Of a DNA stretch of 64,000 bases, positions 10,553-18,983 are shown one piece after another (position 1 is the first letter of the stretch; every line of letters starts with the position of its first letter). Below the pieces are notes generated by a model. The model was not told the DNA's origin, searched no databases, and saw only the letters and a list, made by a program, of their open reading frames with translations. A program made the position numbers and the translations under genes. The DNA comes from Novosphingobium sp. JCM 18896 (GTDB lineage: Bacteria > Pseudomonadota > Alphaproteobacteria > Sphingomonadales > Sphingomonadaceae), in assembly GCF_025938095.1 (NCBI RefSeq), contig NZ_JAPCZF010000003.1:496001-560000 (forward strand), read 5' to 3'.

Positions 10553-11085
10553 TGAGCCGCATCGGTAAAGTGCCGGTCACGGTGCCCGCGGGTGTAACCG
10601 CGGACATCGCCAACGGCGTCCTCACCGTGAAGGGCCCCAAGGGCACCCTCACGCTCGCCCTGCGCGACGAGATCACCTACGCGGTCGAAGAGGGCAAGAT
10701 CCTCGTTCGTCCCGCCAACGACACCAAGCAGGCTCGCGCCTTCTGGGGTATGCAGCGCACGCTCGTCAGCAACCTGGTCACCGGTGTGACCGAGGGTTAC
10801 TCGAAGACGCTGCTGATCACCGGCGTCGGCTACCGTGCCAATGCTCAGGGCAAGAACCTGAAGCTGCAGCTCGGCTACAGCCACGACGTGGATTTCGCGA
10901 TCCCCGAAGGCATCGAGATCAAGACCCCGGATAACACCACGGTCGAGATCATCGGTATCGACAAGCAGAAGGTCGGCCAGGTTGCGGCCGAGATCCGTCG
11001 CTGGCGCAAGCCCGAGCCTTACAAGGGCAAGGGTATCAAGTACCGCGGCGAGTTCATCTTCCGCAAGGAAGGGAAGAAGAAGTAA
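10552..11085 (+). CDS. rplF: 50S ribosomal protein L6
   Basis: L6 lies near the GTPase-associated centre. The 177-residue product has both duplicated domains and the C-terminal motif [12 protein letters not shown]. The junctions with rpsH and rplR each share one base, so translation is probably coupled through this stretch. Confidence 0.97.
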   Translation: MSRIGKVPVTVPAGVTADIANGVLTVKGPKGTLTLALRDEITYAVEEGKILVRPANDTKQARAFWGMQRTLVSNLVTGVTEGYSKTLLITGVGYRANAQGKNLKLQLGYSHDVDFAIPEGIEIKTPDNTTVEIIGIDKQKVGQVAAEIRRWRKPEPYKGKGIKYRGEFIFRKEGKKK

Positions 11086-11435
11086 TGGCCAAGCTTTCGC
11101 TTTTCGATCGCCGCAAGCGGCGTGTCCGCACCGCCCTCAAGGCTCGCGCCGGTGGGCGTCCCCGTCTGTCCGTGCATCGCTCGGGGCGTCACATGTACGC
11201 CCAGATCATCGACGACGTCGAAGGCCGCACCGTGGCTTACGCGTCGACGCTGACCAAGGGCAGCAAGGGCCCCGGCGCCACGACCGAGGCAGCCGCCAAG
11301 GTGGGCAAGGAGCTCGCCGAGGCCGCCAAGAAGGCTGGCGTGACCACCGTCGTGTTCGATCGCGGCGGCTTCCTGTTCCATGGCCGCGTCAAGGCGCTGG
11401 CTGACGCCGCGCGTGAAGGCGGGCTGGAGTTCTGA
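11085..11435 (+). CDS. rplR: 50S ribosomal protein L18
   Basis: L18 binds 5S rRNA. The 116-residue product carries the basic N-terminus [11 protein letters not shown] and the C-terminal [20 protein letters not shown] segment. It overlaps both neighbours by one base. Confidence 0.97.
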   Translation: MAKLSLFDRRKRRVRTALKARAGGRPRLSVHRSGRHMYAQIIDDVEGRTVAYASTLTKGSKGPGATTEAAAKVGKELAEAAKKAGVTTVVFDRGGFLFHGRVKALADAAREGGLEF

Positions 11436-12175
11436 TGATGGCAGACGAAACCAACACCCCGGAGCAGGATGCTCCGATCGCAGCGGAAGCCACCCAGGGT
11501 GGTGAACCGCGCGAAGCTCGCGGTCCCGGTGGCGGCCGTGGCCGTGGCCGTGGCGGCAACGACCGTGGCGGTGAGCGCGGTGGCCGTGGCGGCCGTCGTG
11601 ACGATCGCCGTGGCGGTCGCGGCGGCGACGAGGAAGGTGGCGAGGAGCTGATCGAAAAGCTCGTCCACATCAACCGCGTCTCCAAGACGGTTAAGGGCGG
11701 TAAGCGCTTCGGCTTCGCGGCGCTGGTCGTCGTGGGCGACGGCAAGGGCCGCGTCGGCTTCGGTCATGGCAAGGCGCGCGAAGTGCCGGAAGCCATCACC
11801 AAGGCGACTGCCTCGGCCAAGAAGAAGATGGTCCGGGTTCCGCTCAAGGAAGGCCGCACCCTGCACCACGACGGCAAGGGCCGTTTCGGTGCCGGCAAGG
11901 TCAACGTCCGCTCGGCTCCGGCCGGTACGGGCATCATCGCGGGCGGCCCGATGCGCGCCGTCTTCGAGAGCCTGGGCGTGGCCGACGTGGTGACCAAGTC
12001 GGTCGGTACGTCGAACCCCTACAACATGATCCGCGCCACCTTCGACGCTCTGGTCAACCAGACCTCGCCGAAGTCGGTCGCGCAGCGTCGCGGCAAGAAG
12101 GTCGCCGACCTGCTCGGTCGTGGTGGCGCCACCGCGGTGGAGGCTGAAGCCGCCGCCGAAGCGATTACGGAGTAA
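11435..12175 (+). CDS. rpsE: 30S ribosomal protein S5 with a Gly/Arg-rich N-terminal extension
   Basis: S5 helps mRNA entry and decoding accuracy. The product is about 245 residues against about 167 in E. coli. The extra length is an N-terminal acidic stretch followed by a glycine/arginine repeat region (about residues 28-70) with many RGG and RGR units. The classical S5 fold begins at about residue 70 with [17 protein letters not shown] codons occur at 11435 and 11438; GGAG at 11426-11429 fits either. Confidence 0.96.
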   Translation: MMADETNTPEQDAPIAAEATQGGEPREARGPGGGRGRGRGGNDRGGERGGRGGRRDDRRGGRGGDEEGGEELIEKLVHINRVSKTVKGGKRFGFAALVVVGDGKGRVGFGHGKAREVPEAITKATASAKKKMVRVPLKEGRTLHHDGKGRFGAGKVNVRSAPAGTGIIAGGPMRAVFESLGVADVVTKSVGTSNPYNMIRATFDALVNQTSPKSVAQRRGKKVADLLGRGGATAVEAEAAAEAITE

Positions 12176-12180
12176 GCGCG

Positions 12181-12357
12181 ATGGCCAAGATCAAGATCAA
12201 GCAGATCGGTTCGCCGATCCGCCGTCCGGCCAATCAGGAGAAGATCCTGATCGGTCTCGGCCTCGGCAAGATGAACAAGGTCGTCGAGATCGAGGACACG
12301 CCCGAAGTGCGTGGCGCGATCCGCAAGCTGCCGCACATGGTGGCCGTGGTCGACTGA
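12181..12357 (+). CDS. rpmD: 50S ribosomal protein L30
   Basis: This 58-residue product is recognisable by [15 protein letters not shown], the [11 protein letters not shown] segment and the C-terminal PHMVAVVD. L30 is a small peripheral large-subunit protein. The gene begins five bases after rpsE and is the last gene before a strong terminator. In most bacteria rplO follows directly; here rplO is almost 6 kb away. Confidence 0.96.
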   Translation: MAKIKIKQIGSPIRRPANQEKILIGLGLGKMNKVVEIEDTPEVRGAIRKLPHMVAVVD

Positions 12358-12385
12358 TCGCATCGCCGATTGCGAGAACAACAGG

Positions 12386-12418
12386 AAGCTCCGACGAAAG
12401 TCGGGGCTTTTTGTTTGC
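12386..12418 (+). terminator. Intrinsic terminator after rpmD
   Basis: A ten-pair stem (12386-12395 with 12400-12409, one T-G pair) is closed by a GAAA tetraloop and followed by TTTTTGTTT. It ends transcription of the rpsJ-rpmD run and makes read-through into the next gene unlikely. Confidence 0.88.
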
Positions 12419-12466
12419 CTAACGTTCTGCCCGAAAGGGTGAAATCAGGATTTTGTTAGGCAAGTT

Positions 12467-14668
12467 TTGTCAGAACCACCGACATGCGAGGCGATCGTGC
12501 GGTGTCCTGATAGAGCGGAGAACGAGGCCGATAGGCTTCGTGCGCTGGCCGAGTACGGGCTCAATCCGCAAGCGGGTCTGCCCAGCCTCGATCCCATCGT
12601 CGACCTTGCCGCGCGGCTGTTCGATTGCCCGGTGGCGGCGGTGAACATGATCGGCGACGAGCATGTCTTCCTCGCTGCGAACCACGGCATCGGCGAATGC
12701 GACCTGCGCCGCGACGTCTCGTTCTGCGCGCATGCGATCAACCAGGACGAGGTCATGGTGGTCGAGGACGCGACGCTCGATCCGCGCTTCCACGACAATC
12801 CGATCGTCCTCGCCGGCCTCATTCGCTTCTACGCCGGCGTCGCGCTGCGCTCGCCCTCGGGCCATGCGCTCGGCGCGCTCTGCGTCATTGATGGCAAGCC
12901 GCGCGCCGGTTTCACCCAGCGCGACCGGGCCCAGTTGCGCGAGCTCGCAGGTATGGTCTCGGACAAGCTCGAGTTGCGCCGTATCGGCGCTGTGGCCGAA
13001 CTGAGCCCGAACCGCTTCGAGGCCAGCGCCGCGACCTCGCCCAAGGCGATCCTCTGTTTCGATGAAACCGGTCTGATCAGCACCTGCAACACCGCGGCCT
13101 GCCTGATGTTCGATCGCAGCCTGGATCAGATGGTCGGCCAGTCGATCGACGTGCTGATCGAGGCCGGCGACCGCGCGCTCGCCCATTCGGCCATCGCCCG
13201 CGTCCGCGGCGGCGGCCTGCCGCTCAACGTCGGCACGCCGATGATCGGCCTGCGCCGCGACGGCACCCAGTTCCCCGGCGAGTTGCACTGGTCGCGCTGG
13301 TACGAGGGCGAGGACATGCACTTCGGCGTGATCGTCGAGGACATGACCGAAAAGCGGCGCGAGCACGATGCGCTCTACCACCTGGCCAACTACGACGCGC
13401 TGACCGACCTGCCGAACCGGAACCTGCTTCATCGCCGCATGGAAGAGGCCTTGGTCGACGGGCAGGGCGGCTCGGTGATCTTCACCGATCTCGACGGTCT
13501 GACCGACATCAACAACACCTTGGGTCACGGCGCCGGCGATCGCGTACTGGCCCTGGCGGCCGAGCAGATACGCGCGGCGCTGCCCGAGACCGCCTTCCTC
13601 GCCCGCGTCGGCGATGCCGAGTTCGCGACCTTGCTGACCGATACCGATCCCGCCGCGATCGGCGCGACCGCGCGCGCGATCAATGCCGCTGTCGCGCGGC
13701 CGATCCTGGTCGATGGCCACGAGGTTCGCCTGGTCGGCAGCTCGGGCATGGCGATTGCGCCCGAGCACGGCCAGACCGCCGAGGCCTTGATGGGCAGCGC
13801 CGAGTTGGCGCTGTTCCATGCCTATAGCACCGGGCGCGGCGCCACCGTGCTCTACATGCCAAGCCTGCGCGCCGAAGCGGTGGCGCGGCGCATGTACGAT
13901 GCCGAACTCCACCGCGCCTGGGAGCGCAAGGAATTCGTCCTGTTCTATCAGCCGCAGGTGCGGCTCGACGACGGCTCGGTCACCGGGGCCGAGGCGCTGA
14001 TCCGCTGGCGCCATCCGGTGCGCGGCCTGTTGCCGCCGGCGGCGTTCCTGCCCGCGCTCGAGGCCAGCGTGCTTGCTGCGTCCGTCGGACAGTGGGTGAT
14101 CGAGACCGCCTGTGCCCAGGCGGCGCTCTGGCGCAGGTCGCACCCGCAGTTCCGCATGAGCGTGAACCTGTCCGCCGCGCAGCTTCGCGAAGGTGATCTG
14201 CCGACCAAGGTGGCCGCCGCGCTGTCGGCGCACGGCTTGCCGCCCGAGGCGCTCGAACTCGAAATCACCGAGAACATCATCCTCGATCACCAGGAAACGA
14301 TGATCGGCCAGCTCGAGCAGCTGCGCGCGCTCGGCGTCGTGCTCTCGTTCGACGATTTCGGCACGGGCTTCGCGTCGCTCAACCTGCTGCGCAATTTTCC
14401 GGTGAGTCAGATCAAGATCGACAAGGGCTTCACCCAGCTCATGCAGACCTCGGCCAAGGACCGGGTCATCGTCGTCGGCCTGATCAACATGGCGCACCAG
14501 CTCGGCCTCACGGTCGTCGCCGAGGGCATCGAGAACCGCGCCGATGCCGAGTTCCTCGGCGCGCACGGCTGCGAGAAGGGGCAGGGCTATGCCTTCGGCA
14601 AGCCGGTCCCGGCGGCGCTATTCGCCGAGTGCTTCTGCCCGCGGGGTGAGGACCTGCGTCGCGCCTGA
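12467..14668 (+). CDS. GAF-PAS-GGDEF-EAL protein, probable cyclic-di-GMP phosphodiesterase
   Basis: The product has a GAF domain (about 30-165), a PAS domain (about 185-300), a GGDEF domain (about 305-465) and an EAL domain (about 480-725). No membrane segment is seen. The GGDEF signature has become GDAEF near residue 381, so cyclase activity is doubtful. The EAL domain keeps GAEALIRW, EITEN, DDFGTG, the IKIDK lysine and AEGIE, so it should hydrolyse cyclic-di-GMP. The start is uncertain: TTG 12467 has a weak TAGG site, and GTG 12497 is an alternative. The gene interrupts the spc operon and lies 49 bases after the rpmD terminator. Confidence 0.9.
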   Translation: MSEPPTCEAIVRCPDRAENEADRLRALAEYGLNPQAGLPSLDPIVDLAARLFDCPVAAVNMIGDEHVFLAANHGIGECDLRRDVSFCAHAINQDEVMVVEDATLDPRFHDNPIVLAGLIRFYAGVALRSPSGHALGALCVIDGKPRAGFTQRDRAQLRELAGMVSDKLELRRIGAVAELSPNRFEASAATSPKAILCFDETGLISTCNTAACLMFDRSLDQMVGQSIDVLIEAGDRALAHSAIARVRGGGLPLNVGTPMIGLRRDGTQFPGELHWSRWYEGEDMHFGVIVEDMTEKRREHDALYHLANYDALTDLPNRNLLHRRMEEALVDGQGGSVIFTDLDGLTDINNTLGHGAGDRVLALAAEQIRAALPETAFLARVGDAEFATLLTDTDPAAIGATARAINAAVARPILVDGHEVRLVGSSGMAIAPEHGQTAEALMGSAELALFHAYSTGRGATVLYMPSLRAEAVARRMYDAELHRAWERKEFVLFYQPQVRLDDGSVTGAEALIRWRHPVRGLLPPAAFLPALEASVLAASVGQWVIETACAQAALWRRSHPQFRMSVNLSAAQLREGDLPTKVAAALSAHGLPPEALELEITENIILDHQETMIGQLEQLRALGVVLSFDDFGTGFASLNLLRNFPVSQIKIDKGFTQLMQTSAKDRVIVVGLINMAHQLGLTVVAEGIENRADAEFLGAHGCEKGQGYAFGKPVPAALFAECFCPRGEDLRRA

Positions 14669-14678
14669 CGCGCGTCAG
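14665..14678. repeat. 14-bp palindrome joining two convergent stop codons
   Basis: CTGACGCGCGTCAG is a perfect palindrome. Its left half holds the TGA of the EAL gene, and its right half holds the TGA of the minus-strand glycosyltransferase-like gene. With only six bases between the genes, it may be the whole intergenic punctuation. Confidence 0.4.
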
Positions 14679-16141
14679 CGCGTGCAATCCCCCCAGACGA
14701 TGATCGTGTCGGTGCCCAGGCGCTCGGGCACGCGAATGGCTTTGATCAGCCGGCAGTGCTGGCCGACGTAGGCCAGCACCAGGCGGTGGGTTTCCGCGTT
14801 GATCGGCGCATTGCGGATCGGCTCGGCCATGACCACGGCCCCAGGCCGCAGTGCGAGCAGGCGCCGCGTTTCGCCCAGGGTCGAGCGCGGGCTGGTGTCC
14901 TTCTCGATGAGATGGCTGAGGTGGGTGGGGAACACCAGCGGCGTGATCAGCGGCTGACCCGTCAGCCGGTAGATCTGCGGTGGACCGTCATAGCTGAGCA
15001 GCGGGCCGCGACCGACATGCGCGCGGGTCGTTGCGACGAGATCGGCGATCGCGGCGCGCGACTGGCGCGTATGCGCGAAGTCGAAAGGCTGCGCGAGAAT
15101 GAACGACAGCACGGCGATCACCACGATCCACAGCCTGCCGCGCAAGGTCAGGTAGGGCGCAGCGGCGACGCAGAGCGGTACCAGCAGCGGCATGCCATAG
15201 TGCAGGTAGAAATTGGGCACCGCGCAGAGCCCGACGAAAGCCGCGGCGAGCCAGAGCAGCACGAAGCGCCGCGGCTCGGGCGCGGTCAGTCGCAGCCCGA
15301 ACCCGGCGATGGCCAGGAACGGCAGCAGCATCGCGGCCATGATGCCGAAGCGGATCAGCGAGGTCAGCGCGTGCGGTGGCTTGGCGAGGTTCGAGGTGAC
15401 CATCGCGTGCCAGAATTCGGGCCAGTGGCCGCTCGTCGCATAGCCGGTCGCGATCAGCAGCGTGGGCGCCGCGCCGAGCATCGCCCACAGCAGTGCGGTG
15501 CGGATCGCCTGGCCCCGCTCCACCGGCGAGCGCCACAGTACCCAGGCGCTGAACAGGCCGAGGAACGCCCCTTCGAACAGCGCGGTCGTCTTGATCGTGA
15601 TGCCCAGACCGGCGAGCAGCATCGCCGCGGCGACTTCGCCCGACGCGCGACCTTCGCGCAGCGCGGGGAGCGCGCGCAGCACCAGCAACGCGGCAAGGGC
15701 GACGAACAGGTTGTAGAACACCGGGCTCTGTCCGCCGAAGCCCTGCAGCGGTGCGAGCCAGAGCAGGTAGCAGGCGCCGGCGAGGAGGCCGCCAAGATTG
15801 CGCTCGTCGTCCGGACGCAGCCGCGCGGCGATGGCGCCGATGGTCGCGGCCGTGGCCACGGCGAACAGGGTGGCGACGAGTTGATAGGCCAGCGGCGCGG
15901 TCGAGATCGCGGTGATCAGATAGTAGAGCGCGAAAAGGCCGAACGGCTTGCGGTCCCACAGATCGACATAGGGCAGGGCGCCGTGATGCATGGCAATACC
16001 GACGGTGTGATAGAACACCTCGTCGCCGTGCAGGTTGGGATCGCCGAAGGTGTCGCAGCGCAGCATCAGCGCAACGAGCAGGAGGATCGCGAAGCGCGCG
16101 AGCGGGGAGATCCGATCCGGCCAGATCGATGGGCTTGGCAT
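14675..16141 (-). CDS. Multi-spanning membrane glycosyltransferase-like protein (GT-C / ArnT type)
   Basis: The 488-residue product has many hydrophobic segments and the GT-C hallmarks: an acidic motif in the first external loop (NLHGDEVFYH, near residue 40) and a DRKPFGLFALYYL segment like that of ArnT/PMT-type enzymes. Such enzymes move sugars from polyprenyl carriers at the outer face of the inner membrane. The substrate cannot be told. I chose ATG 16141 because it has an AGGGGGA site about 10 bases upstream and puts the first membrane segment near the N-terminus; the frame is open further upstream. It is convergent with the EAL gene and divergent from the CAP gene. Confidence 0.8.
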   Translation of the reverse strand: MPSPSIWPDRISPLARFAILLLVALMLRCDTFGDPNLHGDEVFYHTVGIAMHHGALPYVDLWDRKPFGLFALYYLITAISTAPLAYQLVATLFAVATAATIGAIAARLRPDDERNLGGLLAGACYLLWLAPLQGFGGQSPVFYNLFVALAALLVLRALPALREGRASGEVAAAMLLAGLGITIKTTALFEGAFLGLFSAWVLWRSPVERGQAIRTALLWAMLGAAPTLLIATGYATSGHWPEFWHAMVTSNLAKPPHALTSLIRFGIMAAMLLPFLAIAGFGLRLTAPEPRRFVLLWLAAAFVGLCAVPNFYLHYGMPLLVPLCVAAAPYLTLRGRLWIVVIAVLSFILAQPFDFAHTRQSRAAIADLVATTRAHVGRGPLLSYDGPPQIYRLTGQPLITPLVFPTHLSHLIEKDTSPRSTLGETRRLLALRPGAVVMAEPIRNAPINAETHRLVLAYVGQHCRLIKAIRVPERLGTDTIIVWGDCTR

Positions 16142-16332
16142 TGTTGGCGGTTCCCCCTGATGGTCCGTCTTGCCCCAGTCGCTCCGGCCTGAAAAGAGGG
16201 CCTGCGACCGCTCGCCCGTTTGAAAATCCCTAGGCGGCGAGTAACTCGGGATTAACCAGAACTTTGCGATAAGTCCTCCCAATCGCCGGGCCTGCGTGCC
16301 GGCCGAGTCCCCTCCAAGACCGACAGGATCGC

Positions 16333-18204
16333 ATGGCCACGACGCCCACTGCCGAAGAGCAGCTGCTTCTCGAACAGATCAACCGTTTTCGCGCCAATCC
16401 GGCGGCCGAAGCCGACATCCTGATCGGCACTGGTGCGCTGCCGTCGGTGCTGTCGGCGATCAACTATTTCGGCGTGTCGACGACGGCGTTTCGCGCCAGC
16501 CTGGCCGCGCTTTCGCCGGCGGCGCCGGTGGCCTGGAACGCCAATCTCGCCAATGCCGCGGCCGGCCACAACCAGGTGATGATCACGGCCGACGAGCAGA
16601 CCCACCAGGCCGCGGGCGAACTGGGGCTCGGCGCGCGCATCACCGCCGCCGGCTACAACTGGACCTCGCTCGGCGAGAACGTCTACGCTTTCGCCAACGA
16701 CGTGGTCCACGGTCATGCCGGCTTCATCATCGACTGGGGCTATGACAAAGAGGACTACGACGGCACCACGCTGCTGTCTGACTGGCGCACGCGCGGCGAT
16801 GGCATTCAGGATCCCGCCGGCCACCTCAATACCCTGATCAACGCCAATTACACCGAAGTCGGCATCTCGGTCGTCGCGGAAACCAATCCGCAGACCTCGG
16901 TCGGCCCCAAGCTGATCACCGAGGATTTCGGGCGAGCCTCGGGCTACAAGGCGCAGTTCGTCGGCGTCGTCATCGACGACAAGGACAAGGACGCCTTCTA
17001 CGATATCGGTGAGGGCCAGGCGAACGTCACGCTGACCTTCGTGCGTCAGGGCGATGGCGCGACCTATACCACGACGACCTGGTCCTCGGGCGGCTTCCAG
17101 ATCGTCGCGCCCTCGGGCACTTACAACGTCACCGCTTCGGGTGGCGACCTCGTCGCGCCGGTGAGCCTCACCGCGACGATCGGCAGTGCCAACGTTCATC
17201 TGACCGTGATCGAGGGCGCTGCCGCTGCGGCGCCCGCAGCCACGTTGCCGATCATCCAGACGCAGCGCGCCGGCGACTACAACGGCGACGGCCGCGACGA
17301 TATCATCTGGCGCAACGACGCAGGTTTGGTCTCGAACTGGCTCGGCCAGGCTTCGGGTGGCTTCGTCAGCAACGACGCCAAGTCCTTGAGCGCGGTTCCC
17401 GTCAGCTGGAAGATCGTCGGCACCGGCGATTTCAACGGCGACGGGCGCGCAGACCTGATCTGGCGTAACGACAGCGGTACGTTCAGCGACTGGCTGGGTC
17501 AGGCCAATGGCGGCTTCGTCAGCAACGACGCCGTGGCCATGCGCAATGTCCCGACCAACTGGAAGGTCGTCGGTACCGGTGATTTCAACGGCGACGGCCG
17601 CGACGACGTGCTCTGGCGCAACGATTCGGGTCAGTTCAGCGACTGGCTCGGCCAGGCGAACGGCGGCTTCGTCAGCAACGACGCCAATGCGCTGACTACG
17701 GTCGCCACCAACTGGCACGTCGTGGGGACGGGCGATTTCAACGGCGATGGCCGCGACGACGTGCTCTGGCGCAACGATTCTGGCCAGTTCAGCGAGTGGC
17801 TTGGCCAGGCGAACGGCGGTTTCGTCAACAATGACGCCAAAGCATCGCGCAATGTTCCCACCAGCTGGAAGGTCGCCGGCACCGGTGACTTCAACGGTGA
17901 CAGTCGCGACGACGTGCTCTGGCGGAACGATAACGGCACGCTGACCAATTGGTTGGGGCAGGCCGACGGGAGTTTCCTGGTGAACGATGCCAAGGCTTCG
18001 ACCGTGGTGCCCACCAGCTGGCAGGTCGCCGGTACGGGTGATTTTAACGGCGATGGCCGTGACGACGTCCTCTGGCGCAATTCGGCCGGTGCGGTTAGCG
18101 ACTGGCTCGGTCGTGCCGACGGTAGCTTCGCCAGCAACGATGCCAATGCCATGGCCAGCGTGATGACCAACTGGCAGATCTCGCTGGCGACGCAGTATCT
18201 CTGA
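16333..18204 (+). CDS. CAP-domain exoprotein with six FG-GAP-like repeats
   Basis: The 623-residue product starts almost at once with a CAP/SCP-like domain (about residues 8-200, with an EQINRFRANP start and LGENVYAF). A short Ig-like or SdrD-B-like segment follows (about 215-300, DDKDKDAFYDIGEGQ). Six tandem 51-residue repeats run from about 314 to the end, each opening with GDFNGDGRDD, a calcium-binding loop of the FG-GAP/VCBS type. No Sec signal is visible, which suggests type I secretion or similar. CAGGA at 16324-16328 supports the start. It is the last of the three genes placed between rpmD and rplO. Confidence 0.85.
   Translation: MATTPTAEEQLLLEQINRFRANPAAEADILIGTGALPSVLSAINYFGVSTTAFRASLAALSPAAPVAWNANLANAAAGHNQVMITADEQTHQAAGELGLGARITAAGYNWTSLGENVYAFANDVVHGHAGFIIDWGYDKEDYDGTTLLSDWRTRGDGIQDPAGHLNTLINANYTEVGISVVAETNPQTSVGPKLITEDFGRASGYKAQFVGVVIDDKDKDAFYDIGEGQANVTLTFVRQGDGATYTTTTWSSGGFQIVAPSGTYNVTASGGDLVAPVSLTATIGSANVHLTVIEGAAAAAPAATLPIIQTQRAGDYNGDGRDDIIWRNDAGLVSNWLGQASGGFVSNDAKSLSAVPVSWKIVGTGDFNGDGRADLIWRNDSGTFSDWLGQANGGFVSNDAVAMRNVPTNWKVVGTGDFNGDGRDDVLWRNDSGQFSDWLGQANGGFVSNDANALTTVATNWHVVGTGDFNGDGRDDVLWRNDSGQFSEWLGQANGGFVNNDAKASRNVPTSWKVAGTGDFNGDSRDDVLWRNDNGTLTNWLGQADGSFLVNDAKASTVVPTSWQVAGTGDFNGDGRDDVLWRNSAGAVSDWLGRADGSFASNDANAMASVMTNWQISLATQYL
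17272..18189 (+). repeat. Six tandem 153-bp repeats coding FG-GAP-like units
   Basis: Each 153-base unit codes for 51 residues. Units two to four are the most alike, while the first and last have drifted. The pattern suggests recent copy-number change inside the gene. Confidence 0.9.
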
Positions 18205-18234
18205 CGCAGCCCGTCGCATGCTCGCGGAAAAGGG

Positions 18235-18269
18235 GTGACAGGGCGCCCCGCTTCGCCTAAGGGGCCGCC
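18235..18269 (+). promoter_or_regulatory. Candidate rplO promoter overlapping a terminator-like hairpin
   Basis: GTGACA (18235-18240), 17 bases, then TAAGGG (18258-18263) and a G/C discriminator match the rpsM, tuf and rpsJ promoters. The same bases form a hairpin (18242-18249 with 18261-18269, one bulged base) followed by TTT that could end the upstream gene. A promoter is expected here, since rpmD ends in a terminator and rplO and secY are essential. Confidence 0.5.
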
Positions 18270-18311
18270 TTTCCAACCAAGCGCGACCAAAGCGAAAGCG
18301 AGTGCAGACCT

Positions 18312-18839
18312 ATGACTTTCAAACTCAACGATCTCCGTGACAATGCCGGTGCCCGCAAGGCCCGCATGCGTGTCGGCCGTGGTATCGGCTCGGGCAAGGG
18401 CAAGACCGCCGGCCGCGGCCAGAAGGGTGCCAAGGCGCGCTCGGGCGTCAGCGTCAACGGGTTCGAGGGTGGCCAGATGCCGCTCCACATGCGCATCCCG
18501 AAGCGCGGCTTCAACAACATCTTCGCGAAGGACTTCGCCGAAGTGAACCTGGGTCTGATCCAGAAGTTCATCGACGCCGGCAAGCTCGACGTGAAGGCCG
18601 ACATCGACCACGCCGCGCTCAAGGCGGCCGGTCTTGCCCGTGGCGGCAAGGACGGCGTCCGTCTGCTGGGCAAGGGTGAGTTCTCGGCCAAGGCCAACTT
18701 CAAGGTCGACGGCGTGTCGAAGGGCGCGCGCGAGGCGGTCGAGAAGGCCGGCGGTTCGGTGACCGTGCCCGAGGCCGGCCCGAGCGAGCACGAGAAGAAG
18801 ACCGCACGCCGCGAGGCGAACAAGGCCAAGAAGGCCTAA
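18312..18839 (+). CDS. rplO: 50S ribosomal protein L15
   Basis: L15 is a late-assembly large-subunit protein. The 175-residue product has the family N-terminus [16 protein letters not shown], the glycine-rich [17 protein letters not shown] segment, and a C-terminal extension rich in lysine and alanine that the E. coli protein (144 residues) lacks. It restarts the spc gene order after the three-gene interruption. Confidence 0.97.
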   Translation: MTFKLNDLRDNAGARKARMRVGRGIGSGKGKTAGRGQKGAKARSGVSVNGFEGGQMPLHMRIPKRGFNNIFAKDFAEVNLGLIQKFIDAGKLDVKADIDHAALKAAGLARGGKDGVRLLGKGEFSAKANFKVDGVSKGAREAVEKAGGSVTVPEAGPSEHEKKTARREANKAKKA

Positions 18840-18856
18840 ATTATCAGGACAAAGCC

Positions 18857-18907
18857 GGGCGGGGTTCTTGCATCCCCGCCCGCGCCCTATATGGGCCTTT
18901 CCCATAT
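18857..18907 (+). other. Two tandem hairpins between rplO and secY
   Basis: Perfect stems of eight pairs (18857-18864 with 18874-18881) and seven pairs (18889-18895 with 18901-18907) lie in the 144-base gap. Neither has a T-run. They may be attenuation, processing or stability elements in the rplO-secY message. Confidence 0.5.
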
Positions 18908-18983
18908 GGACTGAGGATGACCGGCCCCTCGAACTCGCTCGTCGAGATTCGGCCCCGGCGCCCAAAGCAAGGCTAATCCTTAA

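Noticed and set aside
12358..18311. The spc interruption as a prophage or insertion sequence
   Set aside because: No integrase, transposase, terminal inverted repeat or target-site duplication could be seen, and base composition is like the surroundings.
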